Part shown: piece after piece, positions 49,323 to 58,208 of the stretch | Position numbering within the stretch: position 1 is the first letter of the stretch | Layout: every line of letters starts with the position of its first letter | Assembly (NCBI GenBank): GCA_039649115.1 | Contig: JBBWZQ010000222.1 | Coordinates: forward strand, 1-59,138 | Length of the DNA: 59,138 nucleotides | Source: DATEJJ01 sp039649115 | Lineage (GTDB): Bacteria; Actinomycetota; Actinomycetes; Mycobacteriales; Micromonosporaceae | Direction: 5' to 3' | The notes under the pieces: model-generated | The model's database searches: none | Seen by the model: only the letters and a program-made list of their open reading frames with translations | What the model was told of the DNA's origin: nothing | Translations under genes and position numbers: made by a program

Positions 49323-50224
49323 TGCGCGCCGCCGTGGCTGAACCGGTGGCCCCACAGGCTGGTGGCCGTGGTCTCCCGGGACACCCAGGTGGCGTCGTCG
49401 ACGAGCCGGCCGTCGGTGCCGTACTCGATGTCGAAGCCGCCGGGGGTGCGTACGTAGAACGAGACCATCAGGTCGTTGGCGTGCCGGCCGAGCGTGGAGA
49501 CGAGCGGCGCCTCGTGGCGCTGGCACCGGTCGATGGCCCGGCCGACGTCGTCCAGCGAGGCGACCTCGATCATCAGATGGATCATGCCGGACTTCGCCGG
49601 CAGCGGGGCGAGCGCGAGGCTGTGGTGGCGCGGATTGCAGCCGAGGAAGCGCATCCACAGTGGCGGGCTGCCGGCCGGCAGGCCCAGCAACTGCGGCGCC
49701 AGCCGCATGGTGTCGCGCAGCCGCAGGCCGAGCACCTCGGTGTAGAAGCGCAGCGCCACGGCGTCGTCGGTCACCGGGAGCACGGCGTGGCCCATGCCCA
49801 TCTCGCCGGTGACGAACCGGGTGCCGTACGGGCTCACCGCCGGCCGGTCGTCCAGTGCCGCTCCGCAGAACAGTTCCAGCGTGTTGCCGAAGGGGTCGTC
49901 GAACCCGATCAGCCCGGCGACCCGGCGGTCGGCCAACTCGGCGGCGCCGGCCGGCTTCGTGGCGACGCCGGCCTCCTCCAGGGCTCGCGCGGCCGCGGCC
50001 AGGTCGCCGGGCGCGGCGACCTCGAAGCCGGCGGCGAGCAACCGGTCCCGCTCGCCGGGGACGATCACCAGCCGCGCGGGGAAGTCATCCATGCGCAGGT
50101 ACAGTGCGGCGGGATCGGGACCCCGCCCCTCCGCCATGCCGAGCACCTTGACGCCGAAGGTACGCCAGGCGTCGACCTCGGTGGCCTCGACGCGCAGGTA
50201 CCCCAGGGAACGGACGACGCTCAT
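49319..50224 (-). CDS. hsaC: Extradiol dioxygenase HsaC
   Basis: A 301-residue Fe(II) extradiol dioxygenase that opens the catecholic A ring of 3,4-DHSA. Iron ligands H146 (GMGHAVL), H216 (MIHLMIE) and E267 (FDIEYG) are all present and match the Mtb HsaC positions. The ATG overlaps the hsaD stop. Confidence 0.95.
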   Translation of the reverse strand: MSVVRSLGYLRVEATEVDAWRTFGVKVLGMAEGRGPDPAALYLRMDDFPARLVIVPGERDRLLAAGFEVAAPGDLAAAARALEEAGVATKPAGAAELADRRVAGLIGFDDPFGNTLELFCGAALDDRPAVSPYGTRFVTGEMGMGHAVLPVTDDAVALRFYTEVLGLRLRDTMRLAPQLLGLPAGSPPLWMRFLGCNPRHHSLALAPLPAKSGMIHLMIEVASLDDVGRAIDRCQRHEAPLVSTLGRHANDLMVSFYVRTPGGFDIEYGTDGRLVDDATWVSRETTATSLWGHRFSHGGAH

Positions 50225-51039
50225 GCCAACCCCGTCTCCAGAAAGCCGATCGCCAACCTGTTGAACTCATCGAACTTCTCCAGCTGTACCCAGTGGCCGC
50301 AGCCACCGAAGACGTGCAGCTGCACCCGCCGGATCAGCTTCATCGCGAGCAGCGCGCCGTCCACCGGGTTCACCCGGTCCTCCCGCCCCCACAGCAGCAG
50401 CACCTCATTGCGCAGCAGGTGGGCCTCGCGCCACAGCAGTCCCTCCTGCAGCCGCGCGGGATCCATGAAGGAGGCGCCCATGGCGGCCATGGCCCGCAGC
50501 GCGCCCGGCTGGCTGGCCGCGGCGAAGCGCTCGTCGACCATCGCGTCGGTGACCAGCTTCGGGTCGTGCACGAGCAGGCGCAGGAACGCCGCCAGCTTCT
50601 CCCGGGTTGGGCCGGGCGGTGCGCCGAACTCCATCAGCCGCTTGACACCCTCGGTCGGGTCGGGGGCGAACACGTTGAGGCTCAACCCGCCCGGTCCCAT
50701 CAGCACCAGCCGGCCGGCGCGGTCGGGGTGGCGCAGCGCGAAGCGGGTCGCGGTGCCGCCGCCGAGGGAGTTGCCGACCAGGTGCGCCCGCTCGACGCCC
50801 AGCTCGTCGAGCAGCGCGGCGAGCGCGTCGGCGGCGTGGGTGAAGTAGTGGCCGCGCACCGGCCCGGCGTCGGAGCCGCCGTAGCCTGGTTGGTCCACCG
50901 CGAGGATGCGGAAGTGCTTGGCGAGCACGGGTATGTTGGCGCCGAAGTTGCTCCGGGCCGAGGCGCCCGGCCCGCCGCCGTGCAGCAGCACGACCGGACT
51001 GGCGTCCGGCGAACCGGCGCCGTGGTAGTGGAGGCTCAT
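50221..51039 (-). CDS. hsaD: Meta-cleavage product hydrolase HsaD
   Basis: A 272-residue alpha/beta hydrolase splitting the ring-cleaved steroid (4,9-DSHA) into DOHNAA and a dienoate. Triad: S91 (GNSLGGG), D221 (GREDRVNP), H249 (GGCGHWVQLE). GGGPGASARSNF is the usual oxyanion region. ATG 51039 overlaps the hsaA stop. Confidence 0.94.
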   Translation of the reverse strand: MSLHYHGAGSPDASPVVLLHGGGPGASARSNFGANIPVLAKHFRILAVDQPGYGGSDAGPVRGHYFTHAADALAALLDELGVERAHLVGNSLGGGTATRFALRHPDRAGRLVLMGPGGLSLNVFAPDPTEGVKRLMEFGAPPGPTREKLAAFLRLLVHDPKLVTDAMVDERFAAASQPGALRAMAAMGASFMDPARLQEGLLWREAHLLRNEVLLLWGREDRVNPVDGALLAMKLIRRVQLHVFGGCGHWVQLEKFDEFNRLAIGFLETGLA

Positions 51040-52214
51040 ACCAGCGCGTCCGCGACGGTCAGGCCGAACTCGCCCCGGCCGAACATGGCCAGCGCACGCT
51101 CCGGATCGTTGATGGCGTGCACCCGGCCCGCGTGCGCGTCGCGCCAGAAGCGCTGGATGGGGGTACCGACGGCCAGCGCCCGGCCGCCCGAGTTCTCGAA
51201 CAGCAGGTCCACCGCGCGGATCGCCTGTCCGGTGCCGCGCACCTGGTCCCGCCGGGTCCGCAGGCGCAGCGGCATCGGTATCTTCCGGCCGGCTTCGGCG
51301 TGCTCCATCAGTTCGCGCATGTTCGCCGAAAGGGCCCGCCACGCGTCGTCGAGTTCGGCGGCGGCCTGCGCGACCCGTACCTGTGAAAAAGGATCCTCCG
51401 CGGCCCGGACCCCCGCGTAGGCCGCGCGGACCCGCTCGCGCAGGTAGTCCACGTGCGCCTGGTAGGCGCCGAAGGCCATGCCGATCACGGGTGTGGTGAT
51501 GGCATAGGAGAAGATCGAGCCGTACGGGATCCGGTACAGCGGGGCGGTGTTGGTCTGCTGGCCCGGGCAGACGCAGCGCGCGGTGTCGTTGAAGGACAGT
51601 GAGCGGTACGCCGGCACGAAGGCGTCCCGCACCACGATGTCGTTGCTGCCGGTGCCACGCAGCCCGACGGTGTGCCACACGTCGTCGATGGTGTGGGCGC
51701 CGGCCGGCAGCAGGAAGGTCCGGAAGTCGGCCGGCTCGTCGCCGCTGCCGGGCACGATCCCGCCGAGCAGCACCCAGGTGGCGTGCTCGCAGCCGGATGA
51801 GAAGCTCCACCGGCCGTCGAGCCGGTACCCGCCGTCGACCGCCCGCACCTTGCCCGTGGGCGCGTACGACGAGGACATGCGGGTGCCGGGATCGCTGCCC
51901 CACACGTCCTCCTGCGCCTGGTCGGGGAACAGGGCCAGCTGCCAGTTGTGCACCCCGATGACCGACGCAACCCAGCCGGTGGAGCCGCACGCGCCGGCGA
52001 GCAGCCGCACGGCGTGCAGGAAGGTCAACGGATGCGCCTGGATGCCGCCGAACCTGGCCGGCTGCAGGAGCTGGAACACGCCCACCTCGGCCAGCGACTT
52101 GACGGTCTCCGCCGGCAGCGACCGGCGGTCCTCGGTCTCCTGCGCCCGCTCGCGCAGCACCGGCAGCAGGTCGCGCACTCCGTCAACGACCGCCGATCCC
52201 GGCTCCTCGGTCAT
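51036..52214 (-). CDS. hsaA: Flavin-dependent monooxygenase HsaA
   Basis: A 392-residue acyl-CoA dehydrogenase-fold monooxygenase hydroxylating 3-HSA to the catechol. Signature stretches: FGGIQAHPLTFLHAVRLLA, SGCEHATWVLLGG, VGLRGTGSNDIVVRD, FENSGGRALAVGTPIQRFWRD. First gene of hsaADCB, 33 bp downstream of a perfect KstR palindrome. Confidence 0.94.
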   Translation of the reverse strand: MTEEPGSAVVDGVRDLLPVLRERAQETEDRRSLPAETVKSLAEVGVFQLLQPARFGGIQAHPLTFLHAVRLLAGACGSTGWVASVIGVHNWQLALFPDQAQEDVWGSDPGTRMSSSYAPTGKVRAVDGGYRLDGRWSFSSGCEHATWVLLGGIVPGSGDEPADFRTFLLPAGAHTIDDVWHTVGLRGTGSNDIVVRDAFVPAYRSLSFNDTARCVCPGQQTNTAPLYRIPYGSIFSYAITTPVIGMAFGAYQAHVDYLRERVRAAYAGVRAAEDPFSQVRVAQAAAELDDAWRALSANMRELMEHAEAGRKIPMPLRLRTRRDQVRGTGQAIRAVDLLFENSGGRALAVGTPIQRFWRDAHAGRVHAINDPERALAMFGRGEFGLTVADALV

Positions 52215-52247
52215 CGGACTGTCCTCTCGTCGGAACGACGTCTATAG

Positions 52248-52261
52248 TAGAACACGTTCTA
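52248..52261. promoter_or_regulatory. KstR operator, perfect palindrome
   Basis: TAGAACACGTTCTA, with both arms TAGAAC/GTTCTA symmetric, between divergent hsaA and kshA. It is the strongest of the eleven sites and likely controls both operons. Confidence 0.85.
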
Positions 52262-52307
52262 GGTTTGTGGGGAAAGGCTTGCGAGGGAAAGGTAGGAGGG
52301 AGAAGGT

Positions 52308-53453
52308 ATGAGTGACCGGGTACCGGTCCGGACCATCGATGCCGGCGAGCCGCCGCGCAGGTTTGCCCGGGGCTGGCACTGCCTCGGTCCCGCCGGCGCC
52401 TTCCGGCAGGGAGGACCGCACGCGGTCGACGCGTTCGGCACCAAGCTGGTGGTCTTCGCCGACTCCCGCGGCGCGCTGCACGTGCTCGACGGGTACTGCC
52501 GGCACATGGGCGGCGACCTCACCACGGGCACGGTCAAGGGTGACGCGGTCGCGTGCCCCTTCCACGACTGGCGGTGGGGCGGCGACGGGCGGTGCGCCGA
52601 GGTGCCGTACGCCCACCGCGTGCCGCCGCGCGCCCGTACCCGCTCGTGGCTGACGCTGGAGGAGAACCGCCAACTGTTCGTGTGGCACGACCCGCAGGGC
52701 AGGCCGCCGCCACCGGAGGTGGGCATCCCCCGCATCCCCGGCGCGTTCTCCGAGGAGTGGAGCGACTGGTCCTGGAGCTCGCTGCGCATCGACGGTTCCA
52801 ACTGCCGCGAGGTGGTCGACAACGTGGTCGACATGGCGCACTTCTTCTACATCCACTTCGCCTTCCCCACGTACTTCAAGAATGTCCTCGAAGGACACAT
52901 CGCCTCCCAGTACCTGGAGACGCGGGCCCGCCCGGACGTCACGAACGGCGCCAACTACGCGTCCGGCGCCGAGACGACGCTGCGCTCCGAGGCCTCCTAC
53001 TTCGGGCCGTCCTACATGATCGACAATCTGTGGCACACGTACAGCGGGTTCACCGTGGAGTCGGTGCTCATCAACTGCCACTACCCGGTCACCGCCGACT
53101 CCTTCGTGCTGCAGTGGGGCGTCATCGTCAAGCGGCTGCCGGGCCTGACCCGCGCGCAGGCCGACAAGTTCGCCGGCAAGATGGCCAGGTCCATCGGCCT
53201 CGGGTTCGAGCAGGACGTGGAGATCTGGAAGCACAAGAGCCGCATCGACAACCCGCTGCTGTGCGCCGAGGACGGACCGGTCTACCAGTTGCGGCGCTGG
53301 TACGAACAGTTCTATGTGGACGTCGAGGAGGTCACCGGGGACATGGTGGCGCGCTTCGAGTACGAGGTGGACACCACCCGCGCGGTGCGGACCTGGGAGG
53401 CGGAGGTGGCGGGCAACCTGGCACGGCAGCGGGCCGCCAGCGGCGCGCCATGA
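52308..53453 (+). CDS. kshA: 3-ketosteroid 9-alpha-hydroxylase oxygenase KshA
   Basis: A 381-residue Rieske oxygenase, the terminal component that adds the 9-alpha hydroxyl so that ring B opens. Rieske ligands: C64, H66 (GYCRHMGGD) and C83, H86 (ACPFHDW). Mononuclear iron ligands: H178, H183 (DMAHFFYIH) and D303. Coupled to the downstream small protein and kshB by stop-start overlaps. Confidence 0.95.
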   Translation: MSDRVPVRTIDAGEPPRRFARGWHCLGPAGAFRQGGPHAVDAFGTKLVVFADSRGALHVLDGYCRHMGGDLTTGTVKGDAVACPFHDWRWGGDGRCAEVPYAHRVPPRARTRSWLTLEENRQLFVWHDPQGRPPPPEVGIPRIPGAFSEEWSDWSWSSLRIDGSNCREVVDNVVDMAHFFYIHFAFPTYFKNVLEGHIASQYLETRARPDVTNGANYASGAETTLRSEASYFGPSYMIDNLWHTYSGFTVESVLINCHYPVTADSFVLQWGVIVKRLPGLTRAQADKFAGKMARSIGLGFEQDVEIWKHKSRIDNPLLCAEDGPVYQLRRWYEQFYVDVEEVTGDMVARFEYEVDTTRAVRTWEAEVAGNLARQRAASGAP

Positions 53454-53716
53454 CCGGGCCGCAGACCCTCGCCGACCGGCGCGGGTACCTGGAGGGCGGG
53501 CTCTCGGACGTGTGCTGCGACGACTGCGGCGCGCAGGTCCGGGTGAAGAAGATGAGCGCCGCGCACACCAGCGTCCAGTGGACCGGGCCGGCCACCCGCT
53601 GCTGCCTGGAGTTCGCCGGCCGGCCGGGACCGAGCGCGCTGGTGCCCACCTGTGTGCGGCTGCGGGCGAGCATCGAGCGGGCGGTGCGCGAGGGCAGGCT
53701 GGGAGTCGTCAGTTGA
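53450..53716 (+). CDS. Small cysteine-rich protein between kshA and kshB
   Basis: An 88-residue protein with CCDDCGAQVRVKK, then CCLEF and TCVRL: six cysteines, which could bind zinc or another metal. I cannot name the family. The ATG overlaps the kshA stop and its stop overlaps the kshB TTG, so it is made together with both hydroxylase components and may assist them. Confidence 0.78.
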   Translation: MTGPQTLADRRGYLEGGLSDVCCDDCGAQVRVKKMSAAHTSVQWTGPATRCCLEFAGRPGPSALVPTCVRLRASIERAVREGRLGVVS

Positions 53717-54708
53717 GCGTCGGCCAGCCGTACCACCGCCTGCCGGTGATCGACGTCATCGACGAGACACCGGACGCGAGGTCGTTCGTGCTGCGGGTGC
53801 CGGCGGAGCTCGGACCGGCCTTCGCGTACCGGCCGGGCCAGTTCCTGACGGTACGCGTACCGGGTGCGGCGCGCTGCTACTCGCTGTCCAGCTCGCCGCA
53901 CACGGACCAGCACCTCACGTTCACGGTCAAGCGGGTACCGGACGGGGTCGGGTCCAACTGGCTCTGCGACAACCTGCGGCCCGGCGGGCTGGCGGAGCTG
54001 TCGGCGCCGGCCGGCTCGTTCAGCCCCGGCCGCCTCGACACCGACCTGCTGCTGCTGGCCGGCGGCAGCGGGATCACGCCGGTGATCTCCATCATCAAGT
54101 CGGCACTGTCCGAAGGGGACGGACACGTCGCGCTCGTCTACGCCAACCGGGACCAGCGGTCGGTCATCTTCGGTGCCGACCTGCGCGACCTCGCGGCACG
54201 CCACCCCGACCGGCTGCGGGTGCACCACTGGCTGGACGCCGTGTGCGGTCCGCCCACTGTGGACAGGCTGGTGCCGCTGCTGCGCCCCTTCGCGGGGCGC
54301 GAGGCGTTCGTGTGCGGCCCCGAGCCCTTCATGGAGGCCGCACGCAAGGCCCTCGACGACCTCGGGTTGCCGGCGGAGCAGGTGCATGTGGAGCGGTTCC
54401 GGGCGGTCCTCGATGAGCCGTCGGAGGAGGCCACGGTCGCGACGGCCGAGGTGACTCTGGACGGGGTCACCCACCGCCTGCCGTGGCCGGCGACGGCACG
54501 GCTGCTCGACGTGATCATCGAGGCCGGGCTGAACCCGCCGTTCTCCTGCCGGCAGGGGATCTGCGGCGCGTGCGCGTGCCGGGTCCTGCACGGCGAGGTG
54601 CACCTGGTGCACAACGAGATCCTGGCGGACGAGGACTTCGCCGACGGGTACATCCTCGCCTGCCAGGCCCTGCCGCTTTCCGCGACGGTCGCGGTCACCT
54701 ACCACTAG
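53713..54708 (+). CDS. kshB: 3-ketosteroid 9-alpha-hydroxylase reductase KshB
   Basis: A 331-residue reductase passing electrons from NADH to KshA. Domains in order: FAD (RCYSLSS, about residues 54-60), NAD (LLLAGGSGITPV), and C-terminal plant-type [2Fe-2S] with C279, C284, C287 and C317. Start is TTG 53713 (TTGA overlap). The 3' end overlaps an hsaF remnant on the other strand. Confidence 0.92.
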   Translation: MSVGQPYHRLPVIDVIDETPDARSFVLRVPAELGPAFAYRPGQFLTVRVPGAARCYSLSSSPHTDQHLTFTVKRVPDGVGSNWLCDNLRPGGLAELSAPAGSFSPGRLDTDLLLLAGGSGITPVISIIKSALSEGDGHVALVYANRDQRSVIFGADLRDLAARHPDRLRVHHWLDAVCGPPTVDRLVPLLRPFAGREAFVCGPEPFMEAARKALDDLGLPAEQVHVERFRAVLDEPSEEATVATAEVTLDGVTHRLPWPATARLLDVIIEAGLNPPFSCRQGICGACACRVLHGEVHLVHNEILADEDFADGYILACQALPLSATVAVTYH

Positions 54709-54757
54709 CCAGCCGCACGGCGATCTCGATGAGCTGGTCCTCCTGGCCGCTGAGCAC
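54695..54757 (-). pseudogene. C-terminal remnant of hsaF-like aldolase
   Basis: In the frame shifted from the FAD dehydrogenase, this stretch reads VLSGQEDQLIEIAVRLASGR then TGA. GQED(M/Q)-[IL]-x-[DE]-[IV]-A is the conserved ending of 4-hydroxy-2-oxovalerate aldolases (HsaF). The rest of such a gene, and hsaE and hsaG, are absent here although those three are encoded divergent from kstD in M. tuberculosis. Confidence 0.6.
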
Positions 54758-56363
54758 TCGACCCCTCCCTCGAACCGGCGTGCCGGCCGGCCCGGCGGCC
54801 GGAGAACACGCAGTCGGCCAGCGACAGCCCGCTGACGTACGAGTGGGAGCAGATGCCGACGGCGGTGCGGCCGGCGGCGTACAGCCCGGGGACCGGCGTG
54901 CCGTCCGCGCCGCGTACCTGTCCCGACTGCTCGTCCACCAGCAGGCCGCCGAGCGTCAGCATGGGTGCGGGCTGGCCCAGCCGGGGCCGGACCGAGCAGT
55001 CGATCAGCGAGTACGGGGGCCGCGCCTGGCGGCGGACCAGGGCGGCGGGCTTGCCGACCGGATCGGGCGCACCCGCCTCGGCGGCGGCGTTGTACGCCTC
55101 GACCGTCGCCGCGAGCCCCGCCGGGTCGACTCCCGCCCGGGCCGCCACCTCCGCCAGGGTCGGCGCGCTGACCCGGTCCATCCGCAGCAGCAACCGCGCC
55201 TGTACCCGCTGGAACCACAGCGTCTGGTGGCGCACCTGGCGCCGCGCCTCGGCCAGCGTGTCGCGGTCGACCAGCAGCCACGCCCGGCCACCGGCCGCGT
55301 GCAGCACCGCGTCGCCCACGGCGGCGCCGTAGCGCGCCTCGTCGCACACCCGCGCGCCGGCACGGTCCACCAGCACGCCGGTCAGCAGCGCGGCGGGTGG
55401 GCTGAGGAACCGCCAGACGGTGACCCGGTCCAGGCGGCCGGTGGCGCCCCCGGCCGCCACACCGAGCAGGATCCCGCTCCCGTCGTCGCCGGTGGTGCCC
55501 AGCGGCAGGCCGCCACGGTACTGCGGAGCATGCTCGCGCAGCATCGCGCGGTTGAGGATGAAGCCGCCCGCGCTGAGCACGACGCCGCGTGCGGCCGCGA
55601 TGCGCAGCGGGCGCCCGTACCGGGCCTCCAGCGCGGCGACCGGCCGGTGCAGCGCGCGCCGCAGGGCGGGTACGTAGACGCCGGGCTTGACCGACCACCG
55701 GTGCAGCAGCCGGTGCGCCGGTCGGACCCACGCCGGTGCGCCGCCGAGGCTGCGACACTCCACTCCGGACACCCGGCCGGCCTCGTCGGTCACCAACCCG
55801 GTGACCCTGGTCTGGGTGCGCACCCGGACCCCGCGCCCGCGGACGGACGCGGCGAGCCGCGCGTAGAACAACCGGCCCGAGGTGCCCCGGCCCCGGGTGC
55901 GGTGGCCCCGCGGGGCCGGTGGCGCGAGGTGGGCGAAGGACAGCTCGCTGCCCGAGTGGTACAGGTAGAACTTGTTGCTGGGATACGACGTCTTGTACGG
56001 GCAGAGGCTCGCCTCGAACGGCACGCCCGCCGCGCACAGCCAGTCGACCAGGTCCGCGCTGCCGGCGCAGAACCTCCGCAGGGTGTCCGCCGCGACCGCG
56101 TCGCCCACCTCCTGCGCCAGGTAGGCGAGCATCGCCTCCGGCGTGTCCGCCACCCCCGCCTCGCGTTGGACCGCCGTGCCACCACCGGCGTAGACCACCC
56201 CGCCGGACAGGGCGGTGGCGCCACCCCCGGCGAAGCGGTCCAGCACCAGCACGCCGGCACCGGCGTCGGCCGCCTCGATCGCGGCGCAGGCGCCGGCCGC
56301 GCCGAAGCCCACCACGACCACGTCGGCCCGCTCGTCCCAGCCTTCCGGCACCGTGGCCTCCAT
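54705..56363 (-). CDS. FAD-binding dehydrogenase (KstD-related flavoprotein)
   Basis: A 552-residue flavoprotein of the fumarate reductase/KstD superfamily: DVVVVGFGAAGACAAIEAAD for ADP binding, LYHSGSELSFAHLAPP, RGVVLSAGGFILNRAMLREH, and GLYAAGRTAVGICSHSYVSG. It differs from KstD at the active end and is more like Rv0785-type steroid-cluster FAD dehydrogenases; substrate unknown. The last 20 or so residues (from about SSAQRPGG) come from out-of-frame hsaF-like DNA, so its natural C-terminus was replaced. ATG 56363 is 24 bp from a KstR site shared with kstD. Confidence 0.85.
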   Translation of the reverse strand: MEATVPEGWDERADVVVVGFGAAGACAAIEAADAGAGVLVLDRFAGGGATALSGGVVYAGGGTAVQREAGVADTPEAMLAYLAQEVGDAVAADTLRRFCAGSADLVDWLCAAGVPFEASLCPYKTSYPSNKFYLYHSGSELSFAHLAPPAPRGHRTRGRGTSGRLFYARLAASVRGRGVRVRTQTRVTGLVTDEAGRVSGVECRSLGGAPAWVRPAHRLLHRWSVKPGVYVPALRRALHRPVAALEARYGRPLRIAAARGVVLSAGGFILNRAMLREHAPQYRGGLPLGTTGDDGSGILLGVAAGGATGRLDRVTVWRFLSPPAALLTGVLVDRAGARVCDEARYGAAVGDAVLHAAGGRAWLLVDRDTLAEARRQVRHQTLWFQRVQARLLLRMDRVSAPTLAEVAARAGVDPAGLAATVEAYNAAAEAGAPDPVGKPAALVRRQARPPYSLIDCSVRPRLGQPAPMLTLGGLLVDEQSGQVRGADGTPVPGLYAAGRTAVGICSHSYVSGLSLADCVFSGRRAGRHAGSREGSSAQRPGGPAHRDRRAAG

Positions 56364-56386
56364 CCTGGCGCTGCCGCCCCCGAAAC

Positions 56387-56400
56387 TATAACCTGTTCTA
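56387..56400. promoter_or_regulatory. KstR operator
   Basis: TATAACCTGTTCTA fits TnnAACnnGTTnnA. It ends immediately before the kstD GTG at 56401 and is shared with the divergent FAD dehydrogenase. Confidence 0.82.
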
Positions 56401-58188
56401 GTGGACGGGCGGGAGAGAGAGTTCGACATCATTGTGGTGGGCAGCGGCGCCGCGGGGATGACGGCGGCGCTCACCGCCGCGCACACCGGCCTGAGCGCCG
56501 TGGTCGTGGAGAAGGCGGGCGCCTTCGGCGGCTCCACCGCCCGCTCCGGTGGCAACGTGTGGGTGCCGGGCAACGACGCGCTGCGCCGGGCCGGGGTCGG
56601 CGGCACGGTCGACGAGGCGCTCGCCTACCTCGCGCACGTGGCCGGCGACGGCGTACCGGTGGCCCGCCAGCGCGCGCTGATCGCGCACGGACCCGCGATG
56701 CTCTCCTTCGTCGAAGCCAACACCCGCCTGCGGTTCCGCTGGGTGCCGAACTACTCCGACTACTACCCGGAGGCGCCCGGCGGCACGGCAGAGGGGCGCA
56801 CCGTCGAGCCGAGACCGCTCGACGCGCGGGTGCTCGGCCCGGAACTGGAGCACCTCGCGCGGCCCTACCTCGCCGTACCCGCGTCGGTCACCATCACCGC
56901 CGCCGACTACCGGTGGCTGAGCCTCGGTACCCGCCATCCCCGCGCGGTGAGCACGGCGGCCCGGGTCGCCGCGCGCGGCGTACTGTCACGCGCCCTGCGG
57001 CGGCGGATGCTGAGCATGGGCCAGGCCCTCGCCGCCGGGCTGCGCGCCGGGCTCGCCTCGGCCGGTGTGCCGGTATGGCTGAATGCGCCGCTGACCGGGC
57101 TGCACGAGGACGGTGCCGGCCGGGTCACCGGGGTCCGGGTGGAACGCGACGGCGGGGAGGTGCTGCTGCGCGCCCGGCGCGGCGTGCTGCTCGCCTCGGG
57201 CGGCTTCGAGCACAACGAGCAGATGCGCCAGCGGCACCAGCGGGCTCCCGTCGGTACACAATGGACTGTTGGTGCGCCGGGCAACACCGGCGACGGCATC
57301 GAGGCCGGGCAGCGGCTCGGCGCGGCGCTGGACCTCATGGACGACGCCTGGTGGGGGCCGTCCATCCCGCTGGGCAACGGCGTCTACTTCTGCCTGGCCG
57401 AGCGCAGCCTGCCGGGCTGCATCCTGGTCAACGCCGCCGGCGAGCGCTTCGTCAACGAGGCCGCGCCGTACGTGGACGCGGTGCGCGCCATGTACGACAA
57501 CCACACCGCCGCCGTGCCGCACATCCCCGCGTGGCTGATCGCCGACCAGCGCTACCGCGACCGGTACCTGTTCGCCGGGCGCGGACCGCGCCAGCCGCTG
57601 CCCCGGCGCTGGTACGAGTCGGGCGTCGCGCACCGCGCAGCCACCCTGGCGGAGCTGGCCGGGCGCACCGGCCTGCCGGCCGGCGGCCTCGCCGCCACCG
57701 TGGACCGCTTCAACGGGTTCGCGCGCGCCGGCCGCGACGGGGACTTCCACCGCGGCGACTCGGTCTACGACCGCTACTACGGCGACCCGCGCAACCGGCC
57801 CAACCCGTGCCTGGGACCGCTGTCCAAGCCGCCGTTCTACGCCATCCAGATCGTCCCCGGTGACCTGGGCACCAAGGGAGGCCTGCGCACCGACGAGCGG
57901 GCCCGGGCGCTGCGCCCCGACGGCACGCCGATCCCCGGGCTGTACGCGGCGGGCAACGCCAGCGCCGCGGTGATGGGCCGCAGCTATGCGGGCGCCGGGG
58001 CGACGATCGGGCCGGCGATGACCTTCGGGTACCTCGCGGCGCTCGACATGGCCGGACGCCAACCGCCGTCGCCACCCGTGACGGGTCACGACCCGCGCGG
58101 CCCGGCCGACATCTGGTCCGCCGGCAGCCGGCACCTCGCCGCCGGCGCGCCACCGGTGAGCCTCCCGCTGCCACCCGCCCCGCCGTGA
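56401..58188 (+). CDS. kstD: 3-ketosteroid delta-1-dehydrogenase KstD
   Basis: A 595-residue flavoenzyme introducing the 1,2 double bond in ring A. Matches KstD along its length: DIIVVGSGAAGMTAAL, GGSTARSGGNVWVPGN, WVPNYSDYYPEAPGG, ASGGFEHNEQMR, DLMDDAWWGPS, NEAAPYVDAV and GNASAAVMGRSYAGAGATIG; the last two carry the likely catalytic tyrosines. GTG 56401 directly abuts the KstR site, so translation is probably leaderless. The C-terminal 45 residues are an extra low-complexity tail. Confidence 0.93.
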   Translation: MDGREREFDIIVVGSGAAGMTAALTAAHTGLSAVVVEKAGAFGGSTARSGGNVWVPGNDALRRAGVGGTVDEALAYLAHVAGDGVPVARQRALIAHGPAMLSFVEANTRLRFRWVPNYSDYYPEAPGGTAEGRTVEPRPLDARVLGPELEHLARPYLAVPASVTITAADYRWLSLGTRHPRAVSTAARVAARGVLSRALRRRMLSMGQALAAGLRAGLASAGVPVWLNAPLTGLHEDGAGRVTGVRVERDGGEVLLRARRGVLLASGGFEHNEQMRQRHQRAPVGTQWTVGAPGNTGDGIEAGQRLGAALDLMDDAWWGPSIPLGNGVYFCLAERSLPGCILVNAAGERFVNEAAPYVDAVRAMYDNHTAAVPHIPAWLIADQRYRDRYLFAGRGPRQPLPRRWYESGVAHRAATLAELAGRTGLPAGGLAATVDRFNGFARAGRDGDFHRGDSVYDRYYGDPRNRPNPCLGPLSKPPFYAIQIVPGDLGTKGGLRTDERARALRPDGTPIPGLYAAGNASAAVMGRSYAGAGATIGPAMTFGYLAALDMAGRQPPSPPVTGHDPRGPADIWSAGSRHLAAGAPPVSLPLPPAPP

Positions 58189-58208
58189 CCTGGACCTTGA
58201 TCGGCAGA

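Noticed and set aside
54483..57863. 1126-residue plus-strand open frame through kshB, the flavoprotein and kstD
   Set aside because: It runs out of frame with all three recognised proteins and has no domain of its own.
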